Assembly: GCA_964036045.1 (NCBI GenBank)
Contig: OZ038379.1
Location: 186,768,495 to 186,832,494 of the forward strand
Reading direction: 5' to 3'
Source: Eutreptiella sp. 'Long Island Sound 2002'
Taxonomy: Eukaryota; Euglenozoa; Euglenophyceae; Eutreptiales; Eutreptiaceae
Length of the DNA stretch: 64,000 nucleotides
The position numbers were made by a program, and so were the translations under genes. The first letter of the stretch is position 1; every line of letters begins with the position of its first letter. Under the pieces are notes generated by a model that ran no database searches, had not been told where the DNA came from, and was given only the letters and a program-made list of their open reading frames with translations. Of this stretch, positions 11,501-23,500 are shown piece after piece.

Positions 11501-14500
11501 CCCCCATCTTCGTGCTGGGAGGCCTGCGAAGGCCACCGCTCCATCGTAGGCCCCACACACGAGCGCTTTGCGTTGATGGGCCCAACCCCCACCTCCGCAT
11601 GCGCTTTCCACGTGTGGACCCCGGCCCCACGGCCCTCGCTGGTCCCATGAGAGCGCTGTCCTTCCATATGATCCCTGGATTTTGGAGTTCGTGCATCACT
11701 GCAATGTCGGCAATATGGGACAACAAAATCCAATGCCTGGGTTTGTGCGCACTTGTAGTGAGCGTTTGCACATGGGGGTTTCCACAAACAGACCAGACGG
11801 GCACAGAACAAATGGAAAGAAAATCGTGATCGGAGGAACAACAGTAAAACCAATAGATCTAGAACAGGAACCATAACCAGGAATGGAGGGCATTGCGTGA
11901 CTCAGACAACACCCCTATTCATCACCATGACGTTCATGGGGGCCATAGGGCATTCAACACCGCTGAGGAGCCTGTGCTGAAAAACTACGCACTTTGGGTC
12001 GTTTTCAGCGCCCAGAAATGGCATTTTTGGGCCCCAGACACAGCCACTAAAGGCGTTAATCGGGTCGAAAAAGTGCCAAAATGTGATAACCCGAGCTTTT
12101 TTTCATCATTCAACTTTGTCTCAATGCGTCTCAAGCCCCCCACCACGGACATACCACATACCCACAAAACAGTTTGGGGCCTTGCCAGCTTCTGTCTGAG
12201 AAGCGCCCCCTCAACGTATCCCGCCACCACCGTCAAGGGTCATGCCCTCACCTCGTGGGAGTCAAACTGTGTCAACCTTCCATTCGCCAAACATCCCGGC
12301 GGAGACCTGCTGCTGCTGCCATAAGAGAAGGGGGTTTGCAATACGGGCTGAGAAAGGGGGCAGGAGGGTGAGGTCCCCCGTCACCCCGACAGAGGTTGGG
12401 GGGGTTTGGCACAAGGCCTCGGTAGAGGGGGGGGGGGGGGTGAAACCATCCTGGCAACACCAGACGCTACCTCTAGCCGCTCTTCAGGATGTTTTCGGTC
12501 TCTTCTCTGCGTGCGAAATCAACGCATGCCAGTCATACCTCAGCCTTTTTCTCGGCTGCAGCAAGCGCATCCTGCTCCTTCTGAGTGCTTTGGGCAGGAG
12601 ATGGCACGGCCTTCTGTGGAGGACGGTGGAGGAGGGCTGTGCAGAAGGGTCGTGGGGTGTTACAGGGATCAGGGTGGCACTGACGGCCCCGCCTCATCCG
12701 CTGGTGTCGGGGTAGATCCCCTGGACGAGCCCCTGGCAGCCTGCTGCGATCCCGCGGTGTACAGCGGTATGGCACGAATGGCAACCCCGGTACGGGATAC
12801 AGATGCGTGTGCACGACTGGTACCATCAGGCACAAAGCAGAAGTGCAAAGCAAAAGTCAAAGAGGAAAGCTCTTCAGTGACATGTCATAGGCGCCGTTCC
12901 CTGTAGCAACACAGTGGTTCGCTACACCTGAAGTCCTACAAACTGTCGATCCCGTCAACGTTGGGCAGCAGAGTATGCCGCCGCACGTCAGGACAAGGGT
13001 TCAACCGTTCAATCAGCAGGACCCCCCCTCCCACGCCTCCCATTCCCCCCCAGACCATGCGGGTCCAAGCACACCCGAGCATCCTGTTTGAGCGCTGGGA
13101 ATGGCAAAATTGGTTCTGGGTGGTTCCGAGACAGGACCGCCAACAAGCCTTCAAAGATGCTACAAATGGGGCTTCTTACTGACGGACATATTCCTCCAAC
13201 ACAGCCCGAAAGCCGAAAAATTTGCTCACTCTTTGCTCACTCTAGGCGAAACAGCAGAAGGAGGGCAACTGCCATTTATCTGGCTATCTTCAGGATTTTG
13301 GCGTCATTTTGGGGAATGACGTCACTCAGTGAGAATATTTGTAGCAACTTTGAAGGCCTGTTGCCGGTCCCCGCTGTCTCGGATCCGCCCAAAACCTGTT
13401 GTTTTTGCAATTCCTAGCGCCAAAATAGGGGGGTGGGCATGCGGCCCCCCCTTGGACCCCCATGGGCCGACGGAGAGATGGGGGTGTGCGGCGTCTGCAA
13501 CTTATGCCATCGATATCATACCTAGGGATGTCCATGGTGATAATGTGCTTTCTATACCACCCCCTGCATCCCCCCACTACTGAGTGAGGTTTGGTAGGCA
13601 AATACGACACCCCACACGATCTTCAGGGCGTGGAATATAAAAAAAAGCACATTTCAAAAGGTATTTGGGTGGTTTTTGGTGGGGTATCAAGGCCCCAAAA
13701 CACTTGACATTCTTCTCCAAATCAACGTCAATGCATGTGGCCAGAAACTCCTGCTGTGAAGCCTTCGTGGGGTGAACTTTACGATCCCAAAATTGACTTG
13801 CAAAAGAAGCGGCCTCGGCGGTGGTCAAAATCTGGTGCTCCTGGTGGGTGCACGCAGGTTCCTGTGAACCGGCTGTCTGAGGCCTTTTTGCTTTGCTAGG
13901 GGACCTCTCACGGCTGACCCGCACCCAGGCTGCACCACCAGAGCGTGCTCTTTTCCGAACCAATGGTTTCTGTGGTGCATCTGGCGAACCAACTGCATGT
14001 GGCGTGAATTTGTATGCAGACATGGTGGCTGCCTGTTGACAAGAACAGGCAGCAAGCAACACAGGCATCGTCCAAAACGGACGAAAATCTCAAATATGTC
14101 GTCAGTACAGCATGCAGACCCCTACCTCCGTAACACTCAGAGGGCACAAATGAAGGAACAATGGCACCAACCACCGGAAACCCACCGAGCTGGCGCAATT
14201 CCGGTTGTCCCCGAGAGATATGTTAAACATGTCAAACATGTTGGACATGTAAAACATGTTGGACATACAAAATGGGATTGTTTCGTACATCAATTGTCAT
14301 TCCTGTGTTGGGTACTGCAATGTTGTGGGTCCAGTAATCTCGGTTGGTAGTATGTGGCTTTCATTTCGGGTATTTCCAGTACCCCCCAATGTGTTCTCCC
14401 TCTGGGAGAGGCAGTGTACTGAGCTTTATCTTGAGGCATAGTATACCGTTCAGATCAAAGGCGCTCACTTGATCCCAAACCCCAAGCTGGTTTTCTTGCC

Positions 14501-17500
14501 TCAGAAAGGGGGTGCAGCACTGCCCGTACCGTGGGGTTCATGGGAAGGGATTCAGTGCATGCAGCCTATGCAGGAAAATCCATTCGTCCATCCACACCAC
14601 CGGGCCTTCTGCTCCCAAAGAGACCCATTAATCCTCTTCGGAAGCTGAGCGCCGTGCCTCACTGTCGCGCTGTGATGAACCCCGGGGCCCCTGATTGAGT
14701 CACGACGGCATATGCCCTGTCAAAGGGGGTGTCCACAAGCTGCACACCGGGACCCCGACCGATGGGAGCACTGACTGCACGCCGCAGGATTGGCACCCCC
14801 TGTGCGACCGCCAGTGCCTCCTCTTGAACACGGCCCCCCCTTCCCATACCCATTGACCGTGTTCGCCGGGCCCTTGCCGCATCGGTGCCGTATCGGACGA
14901 CTCGGGGGGAGGGCAGCTGACGATATTACGAGACGAAGGGGACGAAGGGAGAGAACCCGCCTGGGCTCTGCCGGAAAGGGGGGGAGTTCCACCCGCTCTG
15001 GCGTTCCGGGGGGTGGGGGGGGCATCCGCAGCAACCCCCAGGCCCCGGACGGAAGGCCCCACGAGCTCGGGATCGGCGGGCAGTCGACGCATGGCACTCC
15101 GGTGGTACCTCAGCGCCGGCCGCTGCGGCGGACTTCGCCTGGGCTGCCGACAGCGCAGCCTTGGCCTCGTCCAGCGCGGCCTGGGCCTCCCTCACGGCGT
15201 TCGGGTGCTGCGGCCGCGCGGCCAGGGCCGGTTCGGGGACGGCGTCTTGGACGGCGGCGGCGGCGGCCTTCGCCTTCTCGAGGGCGCCGGCGGCCTGCTG
15301 CTTCTGCATGGCACGACGACGTGGCGCGGCCCCGGTGCGCGCGCGACGTCACGGGGGTGTGGGCCGGTCATTACACATGCCCTTGTGTTTGCACGCAGAC
15401 CATCGACCTCCCCCCGAGGGGTCACCGAGTGTTCATGCCATCGCTCAACAGGCGTACGGCAAAGCTCTCCCCAGCAAATTCCGCTGATGTTCCCGGATGC
15501 GTGCCAGAAATGTATTAGAAGTAGAAGAGAGGAGGGGGGTAGGGGGGGGGGGCGGGGGGGGCCGGGGGGGGGGGGGCGTTGGAGGAAAGGGGGTGGGGGC
15601 TGGACCCCCCCCCTCCCTATCTCCGAGAGTTGTCCGCCGTCCTCATACATCCCTGATCCATGGCTGGGGCATTCCAGACAATGTGGATCATGGAGGACAG
15701 GGGGTGCCCCCACTGTTGCTCATCCGCCACCCGCCCCTCCCCCCCCCCTCCCCCCGGCCATTCTGTGTTGTCCTTGTTGCCGCACACCACTTGCTCGACC
15801 CTGACCCTTGTCAATCCCTCGCCCATCGGAACTGCGCCTGCACTGCTTCGCCTTGATGATCCGCAGGGCCTCTGTTCTGTCATCGCTCAGCCAGCGTTGA
15901 GGCTTCACGCGATCACGCCCCCCGTCGGGACTGGCAGCCAAGGGGACCGGATGCGTGGCAGACCGCCCACCGCCACGTTTTGAGGAGCACAACTCTGGAC
16001 TCGTTGAACCGAATCCCGCAAAACCCTCGAATTACTGACGTCGAGGGTCGCCACGACCCCGTCCCGTCGGCGTGCAGCCTCGTGCGCCTGCCACCGAACG
16101 TCGGGCACCGGGGCGAAGTGCAGTAGACGTCACGTTGGCGGCAGAAACCGTTCAAGCGCCGAGCAGGGGGTGCCGTAATGAAAAAAAAAAACTCGGAGTG
16201 TCCAATACGCCCTACGATGGCGGCCGGTGGATAACCGATGGCGGTTGGTGGGTAACCGATGGCAGTTGGTGTGTAACCGATGGCGGTTGGTGGGTAACCG
16301 ATGACGGTTGGTGGGTAGCCACCAAACATCAGAGAGTGGATGCCATAGTTAAAAAAAAGGGGGGGGGTGAGCGTCCTTATGGCACCCCCTGGCGCCGAGA
16401 CACGCTTCCGGCACCCAGGCGGCCGGGCGGACCTTCATCATGGTGGTCTGCACGTTGTTGACAATGCGCTGCCCCTTCTCGGCCTGATCCACCTTCGAGA
16501 CATCGACGCCACTGGCCGCGGCTGCTTTCTGAAGTAGAAATGCGTTGGGGGAGGGGGGGGGGGGGTGGGGTGGCATCAAACACCGATGGGCGGAGGCAGG
16601 GGTCCATCGCGTGGTCCGATCCGGCGGCGTCCGCGTGAGAATCCCGCACTCCCTACTGTCGGTTACAAATGCCATTGACGCTGGAAAGGAAGGGACCTCA
16701 AAGACGGTCCCAGAGGCGAGTAGGCAGGCGGTTGGAGGAGGTTGCCGAAGCGGTTGGGGGCGGTTACTTTCGGTTACAAATGCCATTGAAACCGGCACTT
16801 GGCGTCAGAGAAGGTGGCTGGCATAGGCTGGGCGCCGTGGGGGGAGGGGGGGTACCCCCCCCTTCCAATGCATCCCGGGGGGGGGTTGGAGGAACAGGGG
16901 GGGGGGGGTGCCCCCCCCTCCCTATCTCCGAGAGTTGCCCGCCGTCCTCATACATCCCTGATCCATGGCTGGGGCATTCCAGAGGAATGTGGATCATGGA
17001 GGACAGGGGGTGCCCCCACTGTTGCTCATCCGCCACTCGCCCCTCCCCCCCCTCCCCCCGGCCATTCTGTGTTGTCCTTGGTGCCGCACACCACTTGCTC
17101 GACCCTGACCCTTGTCCGCCCTCGCCCATCGGAACTGCGCCTGCACTGCTTCGCCTTGATGATCCGCAGGGCCTCTGTTCTGTCATCGCTCAGCCACCGT
17201 TGAGGCTTCACGCCATCACGCCCCCCGTCGGGACTGGCAGCCAAGGGGGGTGGGGGGGGGGGGGGCACGGCATAGAAGAACGAGGAGGCGGGGGGGGGGG
17301 GGAAGTAGAATGACAGACTGAATGAGATGGCTAACACTGAACGCGCCGAACGTGGCAGCATTGCATGCCCACCGACAGCGAATTTGTACGTTTGCCATCG
17401 AGGCTACCATCTGCCTCAGCCGTTCGGTGCCCCATCCCCTTCTCCCCCACCAGCACCCGATGATACGATGGGGTGAAAAACGCACAAACAAGGGCTAAGA

Positions 17501-20500
17501 AGGGTCTTTACATGGGATAGCCCATCATCGTGGGTGATCCCGATGTCAAAAAGCCGATTCTGGAGATTTCGATCATGGGGCTGTCAAGGCTGGAAGCTCC
17601 AGGCAGTTTGGGCACTCGCCCATTATCCAGCCCAACACCCGATGGCCAACTCGCTGACGCAAGGTGTAACGCACACCCCACAAATGTCACAACGTCAAAA
17701 ACATTGGCGGCGGAAATTTCCATCGTTGAGCCGTGGAGGTTGCGAATCGCTTGACCCGACTTTTAGTGCAGACGGTGATATCCTGCCTCACGACGCCCTA
17801 GGCAGGGCTACAGGCTGAATGCTTATTGTTTCAGGCAGAGGAGGTTGCCGAAGCGGTTGGGGGCGGTTACTGTCGGTTACAAGTGCCACTGAAGCCGCCA
17901 CTTGCCGTCAGGGGGACGGTGGCTGGGCATAGGCTGGGGGCCCTGGAGGGGGGGGGGGGGGGGGGCTTCCAATGCATCCCTAGGGTGGAGGGGGTTGGAG
18001 GAAAGGGGGGGGGGGGCATGCCGGCCAGAGCCTCACCGGCAAGGCCCCAGGGCGCAGACCGGGGCACTCGGAGGTAGGACCAGACTTGCTACTAGCGTCT
18101 GCCAGCTCAGACATGATCGCATGGAGCAGGGTCCTACTGAGCCACACGCTGGACGCAGCACGTCCCTACTGAGTTCTGGTGGTATGGGGGGCGGGTATTA
18201 CTGAGTGGCCTTTGGTATGGGGCGGATTGCTACTAAGAACCAGTTTCCCTGGCAGACGCTAATCGCAAGTCTGGGTAGGACCCGGACCACGGCTGTTGGG
18301 TGGAGGCTTCATGTACTGTTCCCCACAGTCGTGGTAGCCAAGGGGTGGCCAGGGAGAAGAGGGGGAACAGGACACGGAAGTGTGGGCCGGACGGCCACCG
18401 ACGTTGACAGAGTGGGAGTCCGCAGTGGCGGGGGGGGGGGTATCGCGCGGCCTCTGCATCGCGCGGCCCGTACCAACGCCCGACGCGAGTCATACACCAT
18501 TCCGGTCGGGGTGGGGCTGGCCTCTGCTGACGGCGTTGCCGCGTTGCTGGTCCGGTTTGGGTTCGCAGTTTGGAGATGCGCGCCCGCCTGTGGGGACGGC
18601 TCTCGTCGCTGTTGACTGCCGGCGGAACGGCTTTTGCACTGTTCCTGCGACGGACCGGAACGGTCAGACCCCATGACGCAGCACCGCATTCGGATACCTT
18701 GGCGGCATCCAACTTGTCCGACATCTCCTTCAACTCGGCCAGCGTCCCCTGAAATGATGGAGGGACGGCCACTCTTCTCTCCAGTGCGACCTCGACAGTC
18801 CTCCCTCCCTGTGAAGGTGCCGCCCGCGCACCGCGCACGCTGCGTCCTTCAAGTATCCCGGGTGTTGTGCCATGCTGGACAACACAGCCCCGGGACTTGG
18901 AACGGAGTGAAGGGGTCACGTGCAGCGCACATGCGCATCAGGGTTCATGGATGCGGCCTGACGCGCGTGCCCTGGTGCACCATGTGCACCGCGCGGGCGG
19001 CACCCTCTGTGGCCACCCGAGCGCGCCCCAACGCACCCAGGCCCTGCTCGACCGCAGACATCACCCGTCGGAATGGCCTCCACAGCCGTCCTCAGCCCAG
19101 ACCCCTGCCGCAGGGCCTTACGACCATAATCCCCCGGTTTCGCCACATGATCTTGGGTGTCGGCTCTCCGCCCCTCACTTGAGGCGGCGTTGTTGCGGTG
19201 GCGTTGCCGGTGCCGGGGGGAGGGGGATGCCCCCGCACCACCGACACGGTGGCTCTGTGCCGCAGTGGCTCACCACACCTCCACAGGGGCACCTCCAGGG
19301 GGGTCCTTAACAGAAAAAAAAAGTTCCGAAACGGCAGTTTTGCAAAAAGACTGCGTGTAGCTCATATGTTCAATCATGGTTGGTGGCGATTGGCGGTTGG
19401 TGGCGGTTGGTGGCGGTTGGCGGCGGTTGGTGGCGGTTGGTGGTTGGTGACTGATGGTTGGTGGCGGTTGGCAGTTGGTCGCTGCTGGCGGTTGGCGATT
19501 GGTGGCGGTTGGTGGTTGGTGGTCCCTCGGGGTGGTCCTTAAGGGCGGACCTTAACCAAAAAAAAATCTAGTTCCCAAAGGACCCCCCTGGGCATCTCCC
19601 TGGCGGCCTCTTTGGTGGCTGCAGCAGCAACTGCGGACTGCCCAGTAACGGGCCCACCCTAAGCCTGAGACCCAGTGGTCCTCCTGCCATCTCCGCCCTC
19701 ACGAGCACAGCGGTGGCACGTAGCACACGGGGCCCTGGTGCGCGGGCGGCACACGGAAACCCGTTGCCTGCCGTGCTCGCCAGCGATGCCCGGGGCCTGT
19801 ACTGTACCCGTGACTGCGCCCATGAAGAGGCCCCTCTGTTGCCTTAGAAATCCATGTTTCAGTCCCGTTTGGATGCCGTCGCACGCAGTCCCGTCGAATT
19901 GGCGTGGCAGTCGTTGGAGGGGCGGGCCCTGGGGTGGACGGGCTTTCAATTGAGAGGGGGTGGGGGGTGGGGGTCGATACAGCCCCCTGGCTAGACCCCC
20001 CCCCCCAAAAGGGGCTCAATTGACAGGACCCCCAAAATCCTACCGAGACTGACCCCCGGGCCTCGGAGGTGACCCAGACCCAAAAATCGGCAAAAAATGA
20101 ACATGGGATTTTCGGGATCAGCGCGTCGAGGGGGTTCAGGACAGTCATCATTTGCCATACATTTGGTGAAAAAAAATTTTTGACCATTTTTAAAGCTCAA
20201 AAAAATTTTCGGCGCCAAAGAGTTCATAGCAACTGATTAATGTTGCCTGTCAATTGAGCCCTTTCCCAAACCCCCCCCCTTTCTTGTTTCTGGTTTCTTG
20301 CCACTTTGCAATGGCCTGATGCCCTTCTCACTCTACTACCCCCCCGCCCCCAGGGACTTGCTTGAGCGGGGGGAGGGGGGAGGGGGGAGGGGGTCCAGGG
20401 GAGGGGGGGAGGGGGTCCAGGGGATGAAAATTAAAGCAAGTCCCTCCCCCCCCCCCCCCCACCTTGCGAGAGCAGCACTCAAGTTCCAAACTTTGACGGA

Positions 20501-23500
20501 AACAACACGTCTTGTCGCTCCGACAAGGGCGTTGTTTGCGCGCGCCCCGAGAAGACACAGGCAATCGCCATTGCATCGTCAATGTACCGGTCGTCAGGTG
20601 AATCCCCAATCCCCACCTCCAACGGACAAGAAAGGCTGAAAGTGGGTGGCATGGCAGCAAACAACATCCCTAAAATACCATCCCCAGCCTCAAATCACAG
20701 GGAAAACTTGACCTTCATCGACCACCAGAAAAGGGAACCACCGAATTGCCCGGTTCCTAAATTGGCGGCAACACGGCAGCCGCATTTAGGTCCTGCATGT
20801 GCTGTGGGCGCGCTGCCGCCGCCGGCGCTCTGGTGATGCCCAGAGCAAAAGGGCATCCGGCCGCGGTCGAGCGCCCTCTTCCCGAAGCCGAGTTGGTCCC
20901 TCCTCAATTTGTGGAAACAACACCTGCTGCCCTCTCGCAAGGGGGGGGGGGGGGGTTGGCACAAGGCATTGGTGGTTGGCACAAGGCCTTGGTGGTTGGC
21001 TGTGTTAGCCTGTGGCGGCGCCTATTGGCCTCTCGCCTTTGAACCTTCTGCTGTGACAAGCCGGCACCCGCACTACTGCGGGCATCCGCACTGCCGCGGG
21101 CATCCCCCTGCCTTGGGGGGGGGGGGGGATCCAGAATGCAACTTCTGCCCATGGCGTCCTCCCCTGACGGCCTGATCAGTGCCCGGTACGCGGTCATCAC
21201 GAAGACCCCAGGCCGGGAGGTGCTCACCACAACCCGCAACGTAAATGTCACAGAAGGGGGGGGGGGGGGTACTTTAGTATCGCAGTAATCGTCTCCGAAC
21301 GTGGCACTCCAACGACCCCATACCCCAGAGTCTGTGATCGACACCGCACCAGGACACACCCTCACGGCCTTGCCATCGGAGGCGCCGGTCGGCAGGCCGG
21401 CGTCCTTCCTCACCTTCTGCACGTAGGTCTCCATCAGCTTCACCGCTTTGCCCGCCTGTCGACCGATGGAGGTGCGGGTCGACGGCACGGCGGCCCGCAC
21501 GAACGGGCGACCCCCTTACAAAACCGTGCGATTGGGTTCGGGTTCGACGGAGGTGGGGCGCATGCCTTTTCCAAGTCCATGTCCTTGGCGTCGTCCTTGA
21601 GGAGCCACACGAGAAGCTTCTCTGAGACTTGAAGGGCTTTGGCCTCCGCTTCGCCGGCGGCCTTGAATGCCTCTTCGGCTTTCGTGAGAGCGGCCTGGGC
21701 CTGTGGATGGGTGCGCGCGCGCGTGTGTGTGCGTGGGCGCGCGCGCGTGTGTGCGTGGGCGCGCGTGTGCGTGCGTGGGCGCGCGTGTGCGTGCGTGTGC
21801 GTGTGCGTGTGCGTGTGCGTGTGCGTGTGCGTGTGCGTGTGCGTGTGCGTGTGCGTGTGCGTGTGCGTGTGCGTGTGTGTGTTTGTGTGTGTTCGTTTGT
21901 GTTTGCCCGTGTTTGCGGTGTGGTGTGGGGGGTGGGGGAAGTCTGCCATGACGCATGGCACCTTTGTGTGGCTGCGCTTTTTGGGTGGAGTGGGGGGGGA
22001 GGGGGGGCCACCATTTCAAGGCAGAGCACGAGCCCGTGAGGCGCCTCTTGCGGGTGGCAGATGCTATCCATCAGGTGGGAAACGGCGTTTCTCGACTGGG
22101 AAACCAGCACCTGCCATCGGTGTCTGCAGTGCCCAAAAAACGGCAAGTACCAGACCAGCCCATCCATGTGCCTGTCGCCAATCCATGCGATGGGCTGCGC
22201 AGTCGTAAATGCGCGCACCAAAAATGCGATGCACAGCCGCTGCACAGCAGCGCCAGCGTGTCCCCGCACTTTTGACCCAAAGTTACTGCGGCGGGTGCCC
22301 GAGCCGCTACAGGCCCCTTGCAATGGGACGGCACACGCATGACCGGCCTGCTGCAGTGCATTGCAGCCACGGCCCCCGTACGGGGGGCTTCCACCCCCGT
22401 TGCCTTGCAAACCGGGCTTTTGCGAGGCACGAATCCGTGCAGTGAGTGCCCTTTGGATTCGGAGGCGCATGGGGTGGGCGGGTGAGACCTAAAAAAAGCG
22501 AAGGTGTCGGTGGTATCTTTGGTGGACTTATCTTCAACAGCGCCACCCCCCAAGAGCTACCGGATTGCACCCACTCAAAGGCAAAGGGAATGAAAACGAT
22601 GCAAATTTGGTATGAGAAACGAAACGCACTCTCAGAGCGAGAACCCACTGCATTGATACAGCACGGCCCCAAGGGAGGCCGGGTTTTCGTTTCCGGGGGG
22701 GAGGGGGTTCAATAGAGCCCTCCGGCCGGGCCCCCCCCAAAAAAAGGGCTCAATTGACAGGACCCCCAAAATCCTACCGAGACTGACCCCCGGGCCTCGG
22801 AGGTGACCCAGACCCAAAAATCGGGAAGACAATGGGATTTGGAATCAGCGCGTCGAGGGGGTTCAGAAAAGTCATCATTTGCCATGTATTTGGTGGAAAA
22901 AAAAATCGACCTAGTTTTATGCTCACAAAAATTTTCGGCGCCTTTGGCGCCAGACTTCATAATGACTGATTAATGGTGCCTGTCAATTGAGCCCTTTCCC
23001 GAACCCCCCAGTTTTGGGGGGCTCTATTGACCCCCCCCCCCGGAAGCGAAAAACCGACATGCCCAAGGAAGTGCTGCGGGTGACCGAGCCATGCGCCTGG
23101 GGTTGGGAGGGGCACCCTCAAAGACAGGGCCTACGGACCCCTGTCGACAGAACCGTACGCAGCGCACTTGGCCGTCCCTTTGACCGTCCGGAGGATGGCA
23201 CAGACCTTAGCCGCCTGAGCGGCCGCGGATTGAGCAGCGGAGGCTTCGACACTTGCTTGGGCCTGAGCCAGCGCCTTCTCTTTGGCAGCAACGGTATTCT
23301 TCAGCTGCGTCATCTCAAACTGCGGGAGCACCAACGTCCATGAGCAAAGCGGCATCGGCCCCGTCCTGGCCAGAGCCCGGCAGCGCGCGCGCACAAGAGG
23401 GACGGGGGGCCGAATGGCGGCAGCCTTTGCCCGCGGACAGGAAAGTGGGCCTTTGGCCCCACACCGCACGTGCCGCTGCGGTGCCGAAAATGGACGGATC

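Noticed and set aside
21440-22470. Long minus-strand ORFs with Thr-His-Thr-His runs
   Set aside because: The Thr/His/Arg runs are translations of the TG/CG microsatellite; only the part at 21566-21700 has coding character and is listed as an exon.
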